Of a DNA stretch of 64,000 nucleotides, positions 26,799-35,370 are shown one piece after another; position 1 is the stretch's first letter, and each line of letters starts with the position of its first letter. The notes below the pieces were generated by a model that saw only the letters and a list, made by a program, of their open reading frames with translations, had not been told where the DNA came from and did no database searches. The position numbers were made by a program, and so were the translations under genes. Source of the DNA: Verrucomicrobiaceae bacterium (lineage in GTDB: Bacteria; Verrucomicrobiota; Verrucomicrobiia; Chthoniobacterales; Chthoniobacteraceae); NCBI GenBank assembly GCA_005791535.1, contig SXWH01000232.1:1-64000 (forward strand), in the 5' to 3' direction.

Positions 26799-28709
26799 TC
26801 ACGGGAGCGTGTGAATTGTTCCTGCGACTTCCACCGGGAGCTCTTCACCGGTCGAGGATTTGAGGTTCGCTCTGAGCAGGAATTGCATCGATGGGCGCAG
26901 CCCCGGAATGGAAATCGTGACCGTCTTTGCGTCTTCGGAGAGATGCACCGTGCTGATTTCCGCCGAATCGCGGCCCTGGCGTTTTGGTTCGCGAACGGAG
27001 TAATCCGGCGAACCGTATTTCGCGTGCCACTGGTAGTTCCACTGCTCCAGCGAGTAATTCTGGGAATCGCCAGCGGAGCTTCGATCCAGTGCGGTATCGA
27101 AATTCAAGATCATCGTGTCCTTCGATACCTTCCACCCGGTCGGGAAAGTCGCAGGCTTTCCGGTGTAACGAATGCGTGCGAGGCAGCCATCGCGGACTGC
27201 TTTCGACTGCCAGCCTTTCAGCCCGCAGACGTAGAGCGCGCCATCCTTCGAAGAGAAGCGTGCGCGCATAATTCCGCTATCAAACGGCTTGAGCGGAAAC
27301 TTCACAGCAGCGGCCTGCGAGACTTCGCCGACCCGTTGTTCGAATATCGCAAACAATGCCGCCGCGCCGAACGAAGTGTGGAGCATTTTTCCGGCAAACG
27401 GCCCGAAGTGTCCAGGCGGACAAAACACGCCGCCGCCGCTCGAATTGTCCCAGGTCATTGGTAGATACAGCATCGGAGCGTCCAAATCGGCCGGTGGCTT
27501 TGCCTTCGGCGCGGCTTTTGGATCCGCCACGAAGCCGTAGAATCCGCCCTCGCGAATGCGACTGATGCTGGATGATGGAATCCACTGACCCTGATTGTCT
27601 GCAACGTAGATCGCATCATCCGGCCCAATGGTCAGACCGTTCGGCGCGCGCAGTCCGCGTGCGGCGGGCTTGAGCGAGCCGCCGTTCTTCTCCACTCGCC
27701 AGAGCTGGCCGTGCCACGGTTCGTTTTCCCCGAGCTGATTGCCGCCGGTTCCGAAATAGAACCGTCCTGCGCTGTCTGTTTGCAGATCGTAGGCGAAGGC
27801 GTGGAAATTTGGAACGAGTTGGCGTCCGGCGTTTACACACTCGTAGTAGTCGGCCTCGCCGTCGTCGTTTGTATCGTGAAGCCGGACGATTTGGTCACGG
27901 CAGCCTACGATAACTTTTCCGTCCACGACCCGCAATCCGAGAGGCTCGCGAAGTCCGCCTGCAAATCGTCGCCAGACCACGGAATGGAGTGCATCGTCCA
28001 ACCCGTCTGCAATCCAGACGTCGCCGCTCAGTGTGCAAAGTGCGAGGCGTCCGTCGGGAAGAAAATCGAGGCCGGATGGTCGCAACCAGCATTTCCACGG
28101 ATTCTCGTCGGGAAGCGGAATCCGGTCCGCGACGAATGCGGATTGCTCCCGGCTTGGCGCGCCTTGTGTCGCGATGGGTTCCGGCCAGTTCGCGCGCGGT
28201 TGTGCATCGCCGGCTTCGGCAACTGCGCCGTTCCTGAGTTCGTATGAAACGCGATTCTCGGCACCGTTTTTCCGCGCGCAGAAAAACACACGCGGTCCTG
28301 CGATTCGGATGCCTAGCCAGTCAACGGTTCGCGCCGCCTCCGGTGGCTGCACGACTGACGGGGAAGGGGAGAGCACAACAACAGCTCCGGTGCCGGTTCC
28401 TTTATAGGTCCCGAGATTCGACTTCCGGAAATCAAGCTCCGCCTCGGGCCACATAGCGACGAGTGCCCGGCAATCGATATCGTAGCAACCCCACGACTTC
28501 GCACCGCCTCCGAGCGGGCGGAACAATACGCCGCGCAAGGCCAGCGGTTGGTCCTTTCCCTCGGCATCCCGCACTTCCACTGCTGCGGAAATCAGCGGTC
28601 CGTAAAGGGTTTCGGCGCCTTTGCCGAGGACACCCGCCGCCGGGGCGACGGTGGCTTCCTGCGCGGCGGCGATACTGGAGAGGAGGGAAATCAGAACGGC
28701 TTTAATCAT
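26799..28709 (-). CDS. Secreted six-bladed beta-propeller (sorbosone-dehydrogenase-like) protein
   Basis: 636 residues from the ATG at 28709, which begins a signal peptide (IKAVLISLLSSIAAA). The middle (about 210-520) contains propeller repeats such as SGLDFLPDGRLALCTLSGDVWI, GLREPLGLRVVDGKVIVGC, LRAPNGLTIGPDDAIYVADNQG and DGALYVCGL. This resembles the large secreted DUF6797/PQQ-type dehydrogenase-like proteins of Verrucomicrobiota and Planctomycetota. The N-terminal domain (about 30-170) may bind carbohydrate. No CxxCH haem motif is visible. Catalytic activity is unproven. Confidence 0.8.
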   Translation of the reverse strand: MIKAVLISLLSSIAAAQEATVAPAAGVLGKGAETLYGPLISAAVEVRDAEGKDQPLALRGVLFRPLGGGAKSWGCYDIDCRALVAMWPEAELDFRKSNLGTYKGTGTGAVVVLSPSPSVVQPPEAARTVDWLGIRIAGPRVFFCARKNGAENRVSYELRNGAVAEAGDAQPRANWPEPIATQGAPSREQSAFVADRIPLPDENPWKCWLRPSGLDFLPDGRLALCTLSGDVWIADGLDDALHSVVWRRFAGGLREPLGLRVVDGKVIVGCRDQIVRLHDTNDDGEADYYECVNAGRQLVPNFHAFAYDLQTDSAGRFYFGTGGNQLGENEPWHGQLWRVEKNGGSLKPAARGLRAPNGLTIGPDDAIYVADNQGQWIPSSSISRIREGGFYGFVADPKAAPKAKPPADLDAPMLYLPMTWDNSSGGGVFCPPGHFGPFAGKMLHTSFGAAALFAIFEQRVGEVSQAAAVKFPLKPFDSGIMRARFSSKDGALYVCGLKGWQSKAVRDGCLARIRYTGKPATFPTGWKVSKDTMILNFDTALDRSSAGDSQNYSLEQWNYQWHAKYGSPDYSVREPKRQGRDSAEISTVHLSEDAKTVTISIPGLRPSMQFLLRANLKSSTGEELPVEVAGTIHTLP

Positions 28710-28818
28710 GCACAAATCATCAACAGCGAACACCGCGGTAACAATTCCATAACACGGATGCGCGAAGTTTTCACCAACGCGGAAGCACAACGCGACCGCC
28801 ATCAAACACACACAAATC

Positions 28819-29514
28819 ATGAAAACTCCGCACATCAAACGCCGCGCAAACCGCGGTTTCACGCTGATTGAACTGCTCGTAGTCATCAGCATCATCGCAA
28901 TCCTCGCCGCGGCCGCGTTCCCCGCATTGCAGGGTGCGCTCAAGCGCGGGCGGTTCGTAAACTCCGTGAACAACGCCAAGCAAATCGGCATCGGTCTGCG
29001 CATGTATGCCTCGGCGAACGACGGGCAGTATCCGCTCTACAAGGATCCGGATTCCGTCGCCACGATGCTGGGAAACTCCAACGAAGCGCTGGAACTGCTC
29101 ATGCCGCGCCACGCAGGCACCGACAAGTCCATCTTCACCAACAAGAACTCCGCGTGGTGCAAGAAGCTCCCTGCCAGCGTAGGCGATCAATACCGCCTTC
29201 GCGCCGGCGAGTGCGACTGGGCTTACGTTCGTGGTCTGAGCGATTCGTCGGACCCTCGGCTCCCGCTGCTCGCGACGGCGTTTGCTCCGGGCGGGACGAC
29301 ATACATCAAGGACAGCTCGAAGCCCGGTGGCGTCTGGCACGGCGAGCTCGCAGCGGTCCTGCGAGTGGATGGAAGTGTGATGAGCGTCTCCGACCTCAAG
29401 GAAACCGGCAACGGCTTCTATGTGAAACGTCAGGACAATCCCTCGAAGAACATGTTTGAGAAGGACGACGGCTGGCTCGACGGCGAGAACGTCGCGGTGC
29501 TCATGCCGCAATAA
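28819..29514 (+). CDS. Type II/IV pseudopilin-like protein
   Basis: 231 residues. The prepilin signature RGFTLIELLVVISIIAILAA follows a short basic leader (cleavage after the Gly, Glu at +5). A globular C-terminal domain follows. Proteins with this DUF1559/GspG-like N-terminus are very numerous in Verrucomicrobiota, and their exported products are mostly unknown. Processing would need the prepilin peptidase encoded at 53523-54677. The gene is divergent from the propeller gene, with a 109-base gap presumably holding both promoters. Confidence 0.88.
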   Translation: MKTPHIKRRANRGFTLIELLVVISIIAILAAAAFPALQGALKRGRFVNSVNNAKQIGIGLRMYASANDGQYPLYKDPDSVATMLGNSNEALELLMPRHAGTDKSIFTNKNSAWCKKLPASVGDQYRLRAGECDWAYVRGLSDSSDPRLPLLATAFAPGGTTYIKDSSKPGGVWHGELAAVLRVDGSVMSVSDLKETGNGFYVKRQDNPSKNMFEKDDGWLDGENVAVLMPQ

Positions 29515-29537
29515 CTCACCGTGTTGGTGAAATCACG

Positions 29538-29566
29538 GGGCCTCCGCTCGTATCGGGCGGGGGCTC
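29538..29566. terminator. Hairpin between pseudopilin and dgkA
   Basis: A 13-bp stem with three G-U pairs on the plus strand (29538-29550 with 29554-29566) and a 3-base loop lies in the 65-base gap between convergent genes. There is no clear T tract, so it is a possible terminator only. Confidence 0.5.
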
Positions 29567-29579
29567 TCTGTGCGATGCG

Positions 29580-29972
29580 CTACCGCAACAGCGCGAGAAG
29601 GCGCGGACCGAAAACGATCGCGCCCACCACGGCCGCAGCGATTGCCGCCAGCAACACCGCGCCGGCTGCGACGTCTTTCGCGCGACCGATGAGCGGGTCG
29701 TGCTCCGTCGTGATGCGATCCGCCAGCGCTTCGATTGCCGTGTTCAGCCCCTCTGCGGTCCACACGGAGGACATCGCGAGAACCAGCGCCAGCCATTCGC
29801 CGGCGGACACGTGAAAATGGAACCCCGCAACGATCACCCCGAGCGTCGCAGCGAGATGCACGAGCGCGTTACCCTGCGTGAGGATGAGCGCAGCGATGCC
29901 GCGCCACGCGTAGCCAAAGCTTTTTATGCGTGCCCGGAGAAAACTCTTTTGCTGGCCGGGCCTGTCATTCAT
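29580..29972 (-). CDS. dgkA: Diacylglycerol kinase / undecaprenol kinase family protein
   Basis: 130 residues with three membrane segments. Family motifs: GNALVHLAATL, SSVWTAEGLNTAIEALAD with the conserved Glu-Asn-Asp pattern, and AKDVAAGAVLLAAI. DgkA-type enzymes phosphorylate diacylglycerol (Gram-negative) or undecaprenol (Gram-positive) at the inner membrane. The sequence does not decide between substrates. The small secreted-protein gene upstream ends 21 bases before this start. Confidence 0.92.
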   Translation of the reverse strand: MNDRPGQQKSFLRARIKSFGYAWRGIAALILTQGNALVHLAATLGVIVAGFHFHVSAGEWLALVLAMSSVWTAEGLNTAIEALADRITTEHDPLIGRAKDVAAGAVLLAAIAAAVVGAIVFGPRLLALLR

Positions 29973-29993
29973 GCCGGGCGAAATGTCCTGCTG

Positions 29994-30176
29994 CTAGTGC
30001 TTCGGAGCCTCGGCGGAGGCTGGAGCTTTCGCGTGCGGGTCCTTCGCATGGTCGCCGGCATCCGCGTGCAGCCCGTGCTGATAGTGCTCGGGCAGCTTGG
30101 TGGCCGGATGACGCTCACAGGCGCTTCCGATGACTGCAAAAATGGCGGCTACAGATAAAAGGACGATCCGTTTCAT
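29994..30176 (-). CDS. Small secreted His-rich protein, possible lipoprotein
   Basis: 60 residues. A hydrophobic leader (RIVLLSVAAIFAVIGSAC) ends in a cysteine that could be lipidated, although Gly at -3 is unusual for a lipobox. The mature 40 residues are rich in His, Lys and Ala (PEHYQHGLHADAGDHAKDPHAK). Small lipoproteins with a PEHYQ-type segment seem to recur in Verrucomicrobiota, from memory. Metal binding is possible but not shown. Confidence 0.55.
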   Translation of the reverse strand: MKRIVLLSVAAIFAVIGSACERHPATKLPEHYQHGLHADAGDHAKDPHAKAPASAEAPKH

Positions 30177-30280
30177 GTGCCGGCGACCGTAACGGGCGCG
30201 CCGCGATTGCCAAGTCCCGAATCAAATTGCGCGATTTCGTGAAAGAATTCCGCTCAGCGTCCGTATTGAACGGAACAGCT

Positions 30281-30982
30281 ATGTACCGCGTCTCACATCC
30301 GTTTGAAATGAACCAGCCCGCCACCACGCTCCACCGCACCCGCGGCACCACGTTCGCCTTTGTGTTTGCCACCGGCGTCTGCGCCGTCCTGCTTTTCGTC
30401 CGCCGCTTTTACGCGGACGAGTTCACATGGAGCGGCTTGTTCGGAAATCTCCTCCTTGCATGGATTCCCTACCTCCTGGCCCTCGCCTTGTGCACCTTGA
30501 TCGAACGCGGCAGCCGCCGTCGCGCGGGGCTCGCCGCCTGCGTCGTCCTCTGGGTCCTCTTTTTCCCAAACGCCGGCTACATCGTCACCGACCTCACCCA
30601 CTGGCGCACCCGGCCGCCCGTGCCGAAGTGGTTCGATTACTTCTTCATCACCGCCTACGCATGGACGGGCCTCGCGCTGGGCTACATGGCCCTCAGCATC
30701 GTCCAGCGGAAGCTCGCAAAAATCCGCGGTCACCGCATCGCGTGGGCATTCTCCATCACCATGCTCGCCGCGGGCGCCGTCGGCGTTTACGTCGGCCGCT
30801 TCTTTCGCTGGAACAGCTGGGACGTCTTCACCCAGCCGTGGAAGCCCCTCGCCGACCTCGCCCGCTTTGGCCAGAAAGACACCCTCATCCAGTTTGCCGG
30901 CTTCTGCGGAACCTACTTTCTCCTCTCGCTTCTCGTCTTCGTCGTCCTCGAATCCATCGCCCGCCTCCGCATGGAGGACTAA
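30281..30982 (+). CDS. DUF1361 membrane protein
   Basis: 233 residues from the ATG at 30281; an ATG at 30308 is an alternative. Six or seven hydrophobic segments, with the DUF1361 hallmark LFFPNAGYIVTDLTHW and a following conserved WFDYFFITAYAWTGL block. Function of the family is unknown. The gene overlaps the end of convergent rsmH by 4 bases. Third positions are strongly C-ending. Confidence 0.85.
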   Translation: MYRVSHPFEMNQPATTLHRTRGTTFAFVFATGVCAVLLFVRRFYADEFTWSGLFGNLLLAWIPYLLALALCTLIERGSRRRAGLAACVVLWVLFFPNAGYIVTDLTHWRTRPPVPKWFDYFFITAYAWTGLALGYMALSIVQRKLAKIRGHRIAWAFSITMLAAGAVGVYVGRFFRWNSWDVFTQPWKPLADLARFGQKDTLIQFAGFCGTYFLLSLLVFVVLESIARLRMED

Positions 30983-32022
30983 GGCCCCCGCACCGCCCAG
31001 CGCAGCTTCGCCGGAGCCGAGCGCGGGTTTGCCCGGCGTTCCTCGGGCGTGGCCACCGTCACCTCCTCGCTCACCGCCGCGTAGAAACCATCGCGCGCCC
31101 CCTGCTTGAACGCCTGCTTCACGCGCCGGTCCTCGCCCGAGTGAAACGTGAGCACCGCCACCCGCGCGCCGGGCCGCAGACACTCCGGCAAATGCCGCAG
31201 AAAAGTCTCCAGCGCCCCGAACTCATCATTCACCGCGATCCGGATCGCCTGAAAAACCCGCCGCACACTCGTCTCCACATCCTCCTCCGCCACCCGGCGG
31301 CTCCCGCGCGGAAATGCGCGCCGCACCACCTCCGCCAGCGCCCGCGTCCCCGGCAGTGCGCCCGCCTTTTTAATCGCCTGCGCAAACACCGCAGCGTGCG
31401 GCTCGTCCGAAAAATCCGCCAGCCAGCGCCCGATCTCCTCCGCGGAAGACCGCGCCAGCAGCTCGCCCGCCGGCAGGCCGCGGCGCGGATTCATCCGCAT
31501 ATCCAGCGGCGCATCCGTCTTAAAAGTGAAGCCCCGCGCCGGGTCGTCGATCTGCATCGAAGAAAGCCCGAGGTCCGCCAGCACCGCATCCACACCCTCC
31601 GGCGCCTCCGCGGCCACCAGCGTGTGCAGCCCTGCATAATTCATCCGCCGCACGATGAGCGACTCCGCCGGAAAACCCAGCGCCCGCAGCCGCTCCTCCG
31701 TCTTCGGGAGCTCGATGGGATCCTGATCCAGCGCCAGCAGCCGCCCGCCCGGCTGCACCGCCGCCAGCAGCTCCCGCGAATGCCCGCCGTACCCCAGCGT
31801 GGCATCCACCACCGTCTCCCCGGGCTTTAAAGCGAGCACCTCCAGAATCTCCCGCACCATGATGGGGCGGTGCATCCCCGCCGGCGTCTTCCCGCCCGCG
31901 AGCACCTTCTCCACATCCGCCGCGTAGCGCGCTGGATCATGCTCCTTGTACTTCTCGTGAAACGCGCGCGGATTCTTCCCGCGATAACGCGGACGACGTT
32001 TTGGTTTCTCCGGCGGAATCAT
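30979..32022 (-). CDS. rsmH: 16S rRNA (cytosine(1402)-N4)-methyltransferase
   Basis: 347 residues. RsmH motifs: HRPIMVREILEVL, VVDATLGYGGHSRELL (SAM site), DAVLADLGLSSMQIDDPARGFTF, VFQAIRIAVNDEF and VLTFHSGEDRRVKQAF. It modifies C1402 in the 30S P site. An N-terminal extension of about 49 basic residues precedes the usual start; the first internal Met is M49/50. The gene is outside a dcw cluster (no mraZ, ftsL or pbp nearby), unlike most bacteria. No recognisable feature is seen in the 206 bases upstream (32023-32228). Confidence 0.94.
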   Translation of the reverse strand: MIPPEKPKRRPRYRGKNPRAFHEKYKEHDPARYAADVEKVLAGGKTPAGMHRPIMVREILEVLALKPGETVVDATLGYGGHSRELLAAVQPGGRLLALDQDPIELPKTEERLRALGFPAESLIVRRMNYAGLHTLVAAEAPEGVDAVLADLGLSSMQIDDPARGFTFKTDAPLDMRMNPRRGLPAGELLARSSAEEIGRWLADFSDEPHAAVFAQAIKKAGALPGTRALAEVVRRAFPRGSRRVAEEDVETSVRRVFQAIRIAVNDEFGALETFLRHLPECLRPGARVAVLTFHSGEDRRVKQAFKQGARDGFYAAVSEEVTVATPEERRANPRSAPAKLRWAVRGP

Positions 32023-32228
32023 GGATTCGCGAGCCTCCCGGCGGTTCGTTCAAACATGCGCCACGCTTTCATCCCGCTGCGGATGAGTCAAGAGGCGGCG
32101 CTCCCGGACGCAGTTCTTCGAGTCGATAGAAGGCTCTGAGGGGACTTCGGAGTGCGGCGAGGGGCAGTTCCGTTCAATGTGAATTAAAACCGGAGCGTAA
32201 GAGCCTCCCAATAGACGGAATGGCGCGG

Positions 32229-35200
32229 CTACTTGGTGAGGTCGATGCGCTGTTTCACTTTGCCGGCGTCGATGTCCACGTTGAGAAGGGCATAAGGGAA
32301 TTTCTCGGTTCCGATTTCCGTCTCGTGGAAAAGGAAGGGGTGAATCCAGCCGTTCTTTGGCGCAAGGGTCGTGGTCATGGTGTTGGTGTCCCATTTGGTG
32401 ACGTGTGGTTTCCCCTGCGCGGTTAGCATACCGATGGTTTTGGCAAAATGTTCGGTTTGCGAGTTGGCGTCGTTAATGAAGACGAGAGGGCCGTTCGCCT
32501 TGACATTGCGGACGACATGACCGTTCGCACGGACGACGCTTTCAAGGCGGACGGCGCGTAGTTTCACGCCAGGTGCGCCATCGGCGAGTGTGACGTCGAT
32601 GGTGCAGTCTTCAAAGATTTGGGGGCTTCCGGCAAAGCCGCCGGCGATGGGCTTTTTCTTCGTGGAGATTTTGTTGTGCGTGAAGGCGCTGAGTTCCGTG
32701 ATGCCCATCTCGACGGCCGGCTGCGTGGCGCTTCCGCATTCGATGAACTCGCATTGATCGATCCAAACCTCCCACGGGCGGTAGCCGATTTCGACATTGC
32801 CGCCGAAGGTGTCCACGCTGGGGCCGGTGATGGATTCGAAGCGCGAGCCGACGATCATGCCGTGGATGAGGTTGTTGAATTTCACAGCGATGCCGGCTTT
32901 TTTCTGGCCGCGGAATTCGCTGTGGAGGACGAGCCATTTGTCGAGCATCGAGCCGTTCATGCAGATGCCGTAGTCGCCGGTGTTTTCGAATTTGAGATCG
33001 ACGTATTTGTTCTGGTCGTGCTCGGCGCCACCCATGATGCCGGGGTCGTCGTTGCCAATCAGCATGCCGGCAAGTGTCTGGTTGCGGAATGTGAGGGCGT
33101 AGAAGTTTTCGCCTGCGATGTAGCTCTTTTTCGTCGGCGCACCGTCGCTGTAATGGTGGTCCGCGCCGGTGAGTGCGAGTCCGACGCTGCCGCCCTCAAA
33201 CGCGAGTTGCGCGACGGTCGTGCGCTCCTGCATTTTCATGAGATGAATGGGCGCATCGGTCTTCAAAATGGATTTCTCGCCCGTGCCCCACACGCCGCTG
33301 ATGCCGCCGAGTAGGTAGAGCGGTTGCTTGAGCAGGAATGTGCCGGCGGGGATTTCCAGTCGCACGCTGCCGCTGCGCGATTCGCGCTCGACGAGATCCC
33401 GCTCGGCTTCAAGGGCGTTCTTTTTAGCATCGTCCTTTGCCTTCTTCGCAGCGTCGATGGCAGTGCCGAGCTCTTTCACGCGGGCCTCCGCGGCGGCTTT
33501 GGCCGTGTCCTTGCGGGCGGCGATGCGTTTCATCACGCCGGCGATTTTGGCGCGATTAGTTTTGAAGTCTGCGGTCTCTCGCGCGGCTTTGAGCTTCTCC
33601 TCATTACCACCGTGCATGGCCCAGAGCGCCTTGTCGGCGACGTCGGCTTCATCGAGCAGCGCCTGCAATTCCGCGCGGTTCATTCCGTAGAGGACTTTCG
33701 CAAACGCGTCGTCACTTGGTTTGCGTCCGGTCGGATCAGCGCCGGCAGCGAGAAGAGACTTTCCGAAATCCGGCTGCTGCGTGAAAGCGATGACCTTCCG
33801 TGTGCGCGGCGCATCGGTCGGTGGAACATCGGGCGGGGGTGGAACTTTGCCAGCGGGTCCCTTAGTCAGATCCTGTGCGCCGAGCATGAAGGTCTCCTCG
33901 TCCGTGGCATTCATCTCAATGACTCCGGGGCTGTCGAGATGCCTGCCGGTTTTGATCTTCGCGATGAGCTGCTCCACGCTCTCGTGAGGCTTCGGCTCCG
34001 GCATGGTAAATGCCTGGTTCTTCTTCTCGGCGTCGGCCTTCTTTTTTTCCCAATCCTTCCGCAGTGCCGCTGCGCGCGAATCGTAGATGGCCTGCGCGTG
34101 TGCCTTCACGTCGAACTTCGCTAGAAACTCCGCGGTGGGACGGTTGTAGTAAGGCGTCACTGCGTAGCGCAGTGTGTTCTCTACGCCGCGCTGGCCATAC
34201 TGCGACGCGACGCACCATTGCTGGAGCTCGGGGTCACTGTTCACGAGCGAGGCATCGTTCGCGTTGCTCCAGGTGCGCATCGCGTAGAGTCGGTTTCCGC
34301 GGCCGCCGTCGATGGTGATGTCACGGTTTGCGTCTGCGTTGCGGATATCGCCTTTGTTGCTTCCGAATGCATTGATCCCGCGCAGCCCGAGCAGTGTATC
34401 CTCGCAGTTCCTGAGCCAGTAAACGCCCGGGCCCTGCGCGCTGCTGCGCTCGGTGCTGCCTTGCATGAGCGTGAGTCCTTTCGTGTTTTCGAGCAACACG
34501 CCGACGCCGGGGTTTCCGTAATTCGTTTCGACCATGTGGTAGAGCCGTGTGCCGGCGCCGCCGCCTTTTAGGTCGAAGTGCATCTGCGTGCCGCGCTTGA
34601 CCCAGTCGGTCTTTCCGCCGTCGGTCCAGTGCGCATTGTAGTCGCGGAATGGCCAGTTCAGCCCGAACCAAAGAAAAAGCGAATCGTCCACGCGCGCCTC
34701 TGCGGTGACCACGTGATCGCCGAACGCGTTGTCGCCCGCGATCCACGCGCAGTTCTTCACGTCGGACTTGATGCGAATGCCACCACTGCAAAACAGCGCG
34801 AGGTAGTCGGACATCGGCGCGAGTTTGCTGCCAAACATCGCGCCGTCTTTAAATGTCCACTCCTTCGCAGCGAACTGGCGGTCGGCGCGCAACGGGTCGA
34901 GCATGGCAAAAGGACGTTCCACTCGCGGCTCAATTCGTTGGTTCAGCTGCGAGAAGAGCAGCGAAATCCCGTGCTGTCCGCCGCCGAATACCACCGTGCC
35001 ATCACGACCTCCGGTGACCTGCACACCGTCGGCGACTCCTCGCAGGTCGAGCGTCCCGCACTCGATATCCCCCAGATCCAGCGCACCTCCGACTTCGAGC
35101 GAGGTTGCGATTTCGCGGATGAAATCCGACCGCACGGCCTGCGGCAATTCCTGCCACCGTTCACCGAAACGGGCGCGCAGTTCGCGTTCTGCGGATAAAA

Positions 35201-35315
35201 ACTGCGCTGCGTCAGCGGTCGTCATTGCGCCGAGCGTGACGAGCGCGAGGCCGGTTGCGATTCTGCTCACGAGCGGACTGCGGGTTGGAAGAGTGCGGGA
35301 AAAATGATGCTTCAC
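32229..35315 (-). CDS. Large secreted protein, probable right-handed beta-helix with coiled-coil insertion
   Basis: 1028 residues from the GTG at 35315, which begins a good signal peptide (RIATGLALVTLGAMTTADA); a TTG at 35360 would add 15 residues. Residues about 45-400 and 650-1028 have short repeated beta segments with Gly/Asn turns (VRLESVVRANGHVVRNVKA), suggesting beta-helix halves. Between them lie a helical stretch (about 410-470), a Pro-rich linker and a strongly charged coiled coil (about 580-640, ending AKKAKDDAKKNALEAERDLVERE). No catalytic family is recognisable. It is the last gene after a CE4 deacetylase and glgE, suggesting a polysaccharide-related role (inference). Confidence 0.75.
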   Translation of the reverse strand: MKHHFSRTLPTRSPLVSRIATGLALVTLGAMTTADAAQFLSAERELRARFGERWQELPQAVRSDFIREIATSLEVGGALDLGDIECGTLDLRGVADGVQVTGGRDGTVVFGGGQHGISLLFSQLNQRIEPRVERPFAMLDPLRADRQFAAKEWTFKDGAMFGSKLAPMSDYLALFCSGGIRIKSDVKNCAWIAGDNAFGDHVVTAEARVDDSLFLWFGLNWPFRDYNAHWTDGGKTDWVKRGTQMHFDLKGGGAGTRLYHMVETNYGNPGVGVLLENTKGLTLMQGSTERSSAQGPGVYWLRNCEDTLLGLRGINAFGSNKGDIRNADANRDITIDGGRGNRLYAMRTWSNANDASLVNSDPELQQWCVASQYGQRGVENTLRYAVTPYYNRPTAEFLAKFDVKAHAQAIYDSRAAALRKDWEKKKADAEKKNQAFTMPEPKPHESVEQLIAKIKTGRHLDSPGVIEMNATDEETFMLGAQDLTKGPAGKVPPPPDVPPTDAPRTRKVIAFTQQPDFGKSLLAAGADPTGRKPSDDAFAKVLYGMNRAELQALLDEADVADKALWAMHGGNEEKLKAARETADFKTNRAKIAGVMKRIAARKDTAKAAAEARVKELGTAIDAAKKAKDDAKKNALEAERDLVERESRSGSVRLEIPAGTFLLKQPLYLLGGISGVWGTGEKSILKTDAPIHLMKMQERTTVAQLAFEGGSVGLALTGADHHYSDGAPTKKSYIAGENFYALTFRNQTLAGMLIGNDDPGIMGGAEHDQNKYVDLKFENTGDYGICMNGSMLDKWLVLHSEFRGQKKAGIAVKFNNLIHGMIVGSRFESITGPSVDTFGGNVEIGYRPWEVWIDQCEFIECGSATQPAVEMGITELSAFTHNKISTKKKPIAGGFAGSPQIFEDCTIDVTLADGAPGVKLRAVRLESVVRANGHVVRNVKANGPLVFINDANSQTEHFAKTIGMLTAQGKPHVTKWDTNTMTTTLAPKNGWIHPFLFHETEIGTEKFPYALLNVDIDAGKVKQRIDLTK

Positions 35316-35370
35316 GCATACCAATATGCCGCCGCGTACTTTCGCGAACAGAAAAGGCAAGCGGCGCGAC

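Noticed and set aside
30427-31830. A 467-codon plus-strand frame
   Set aside because: Overlaps the DUF1361 gene in another frame and runs antisense to rsmH; the composition is Arg/Pro/His-rich.
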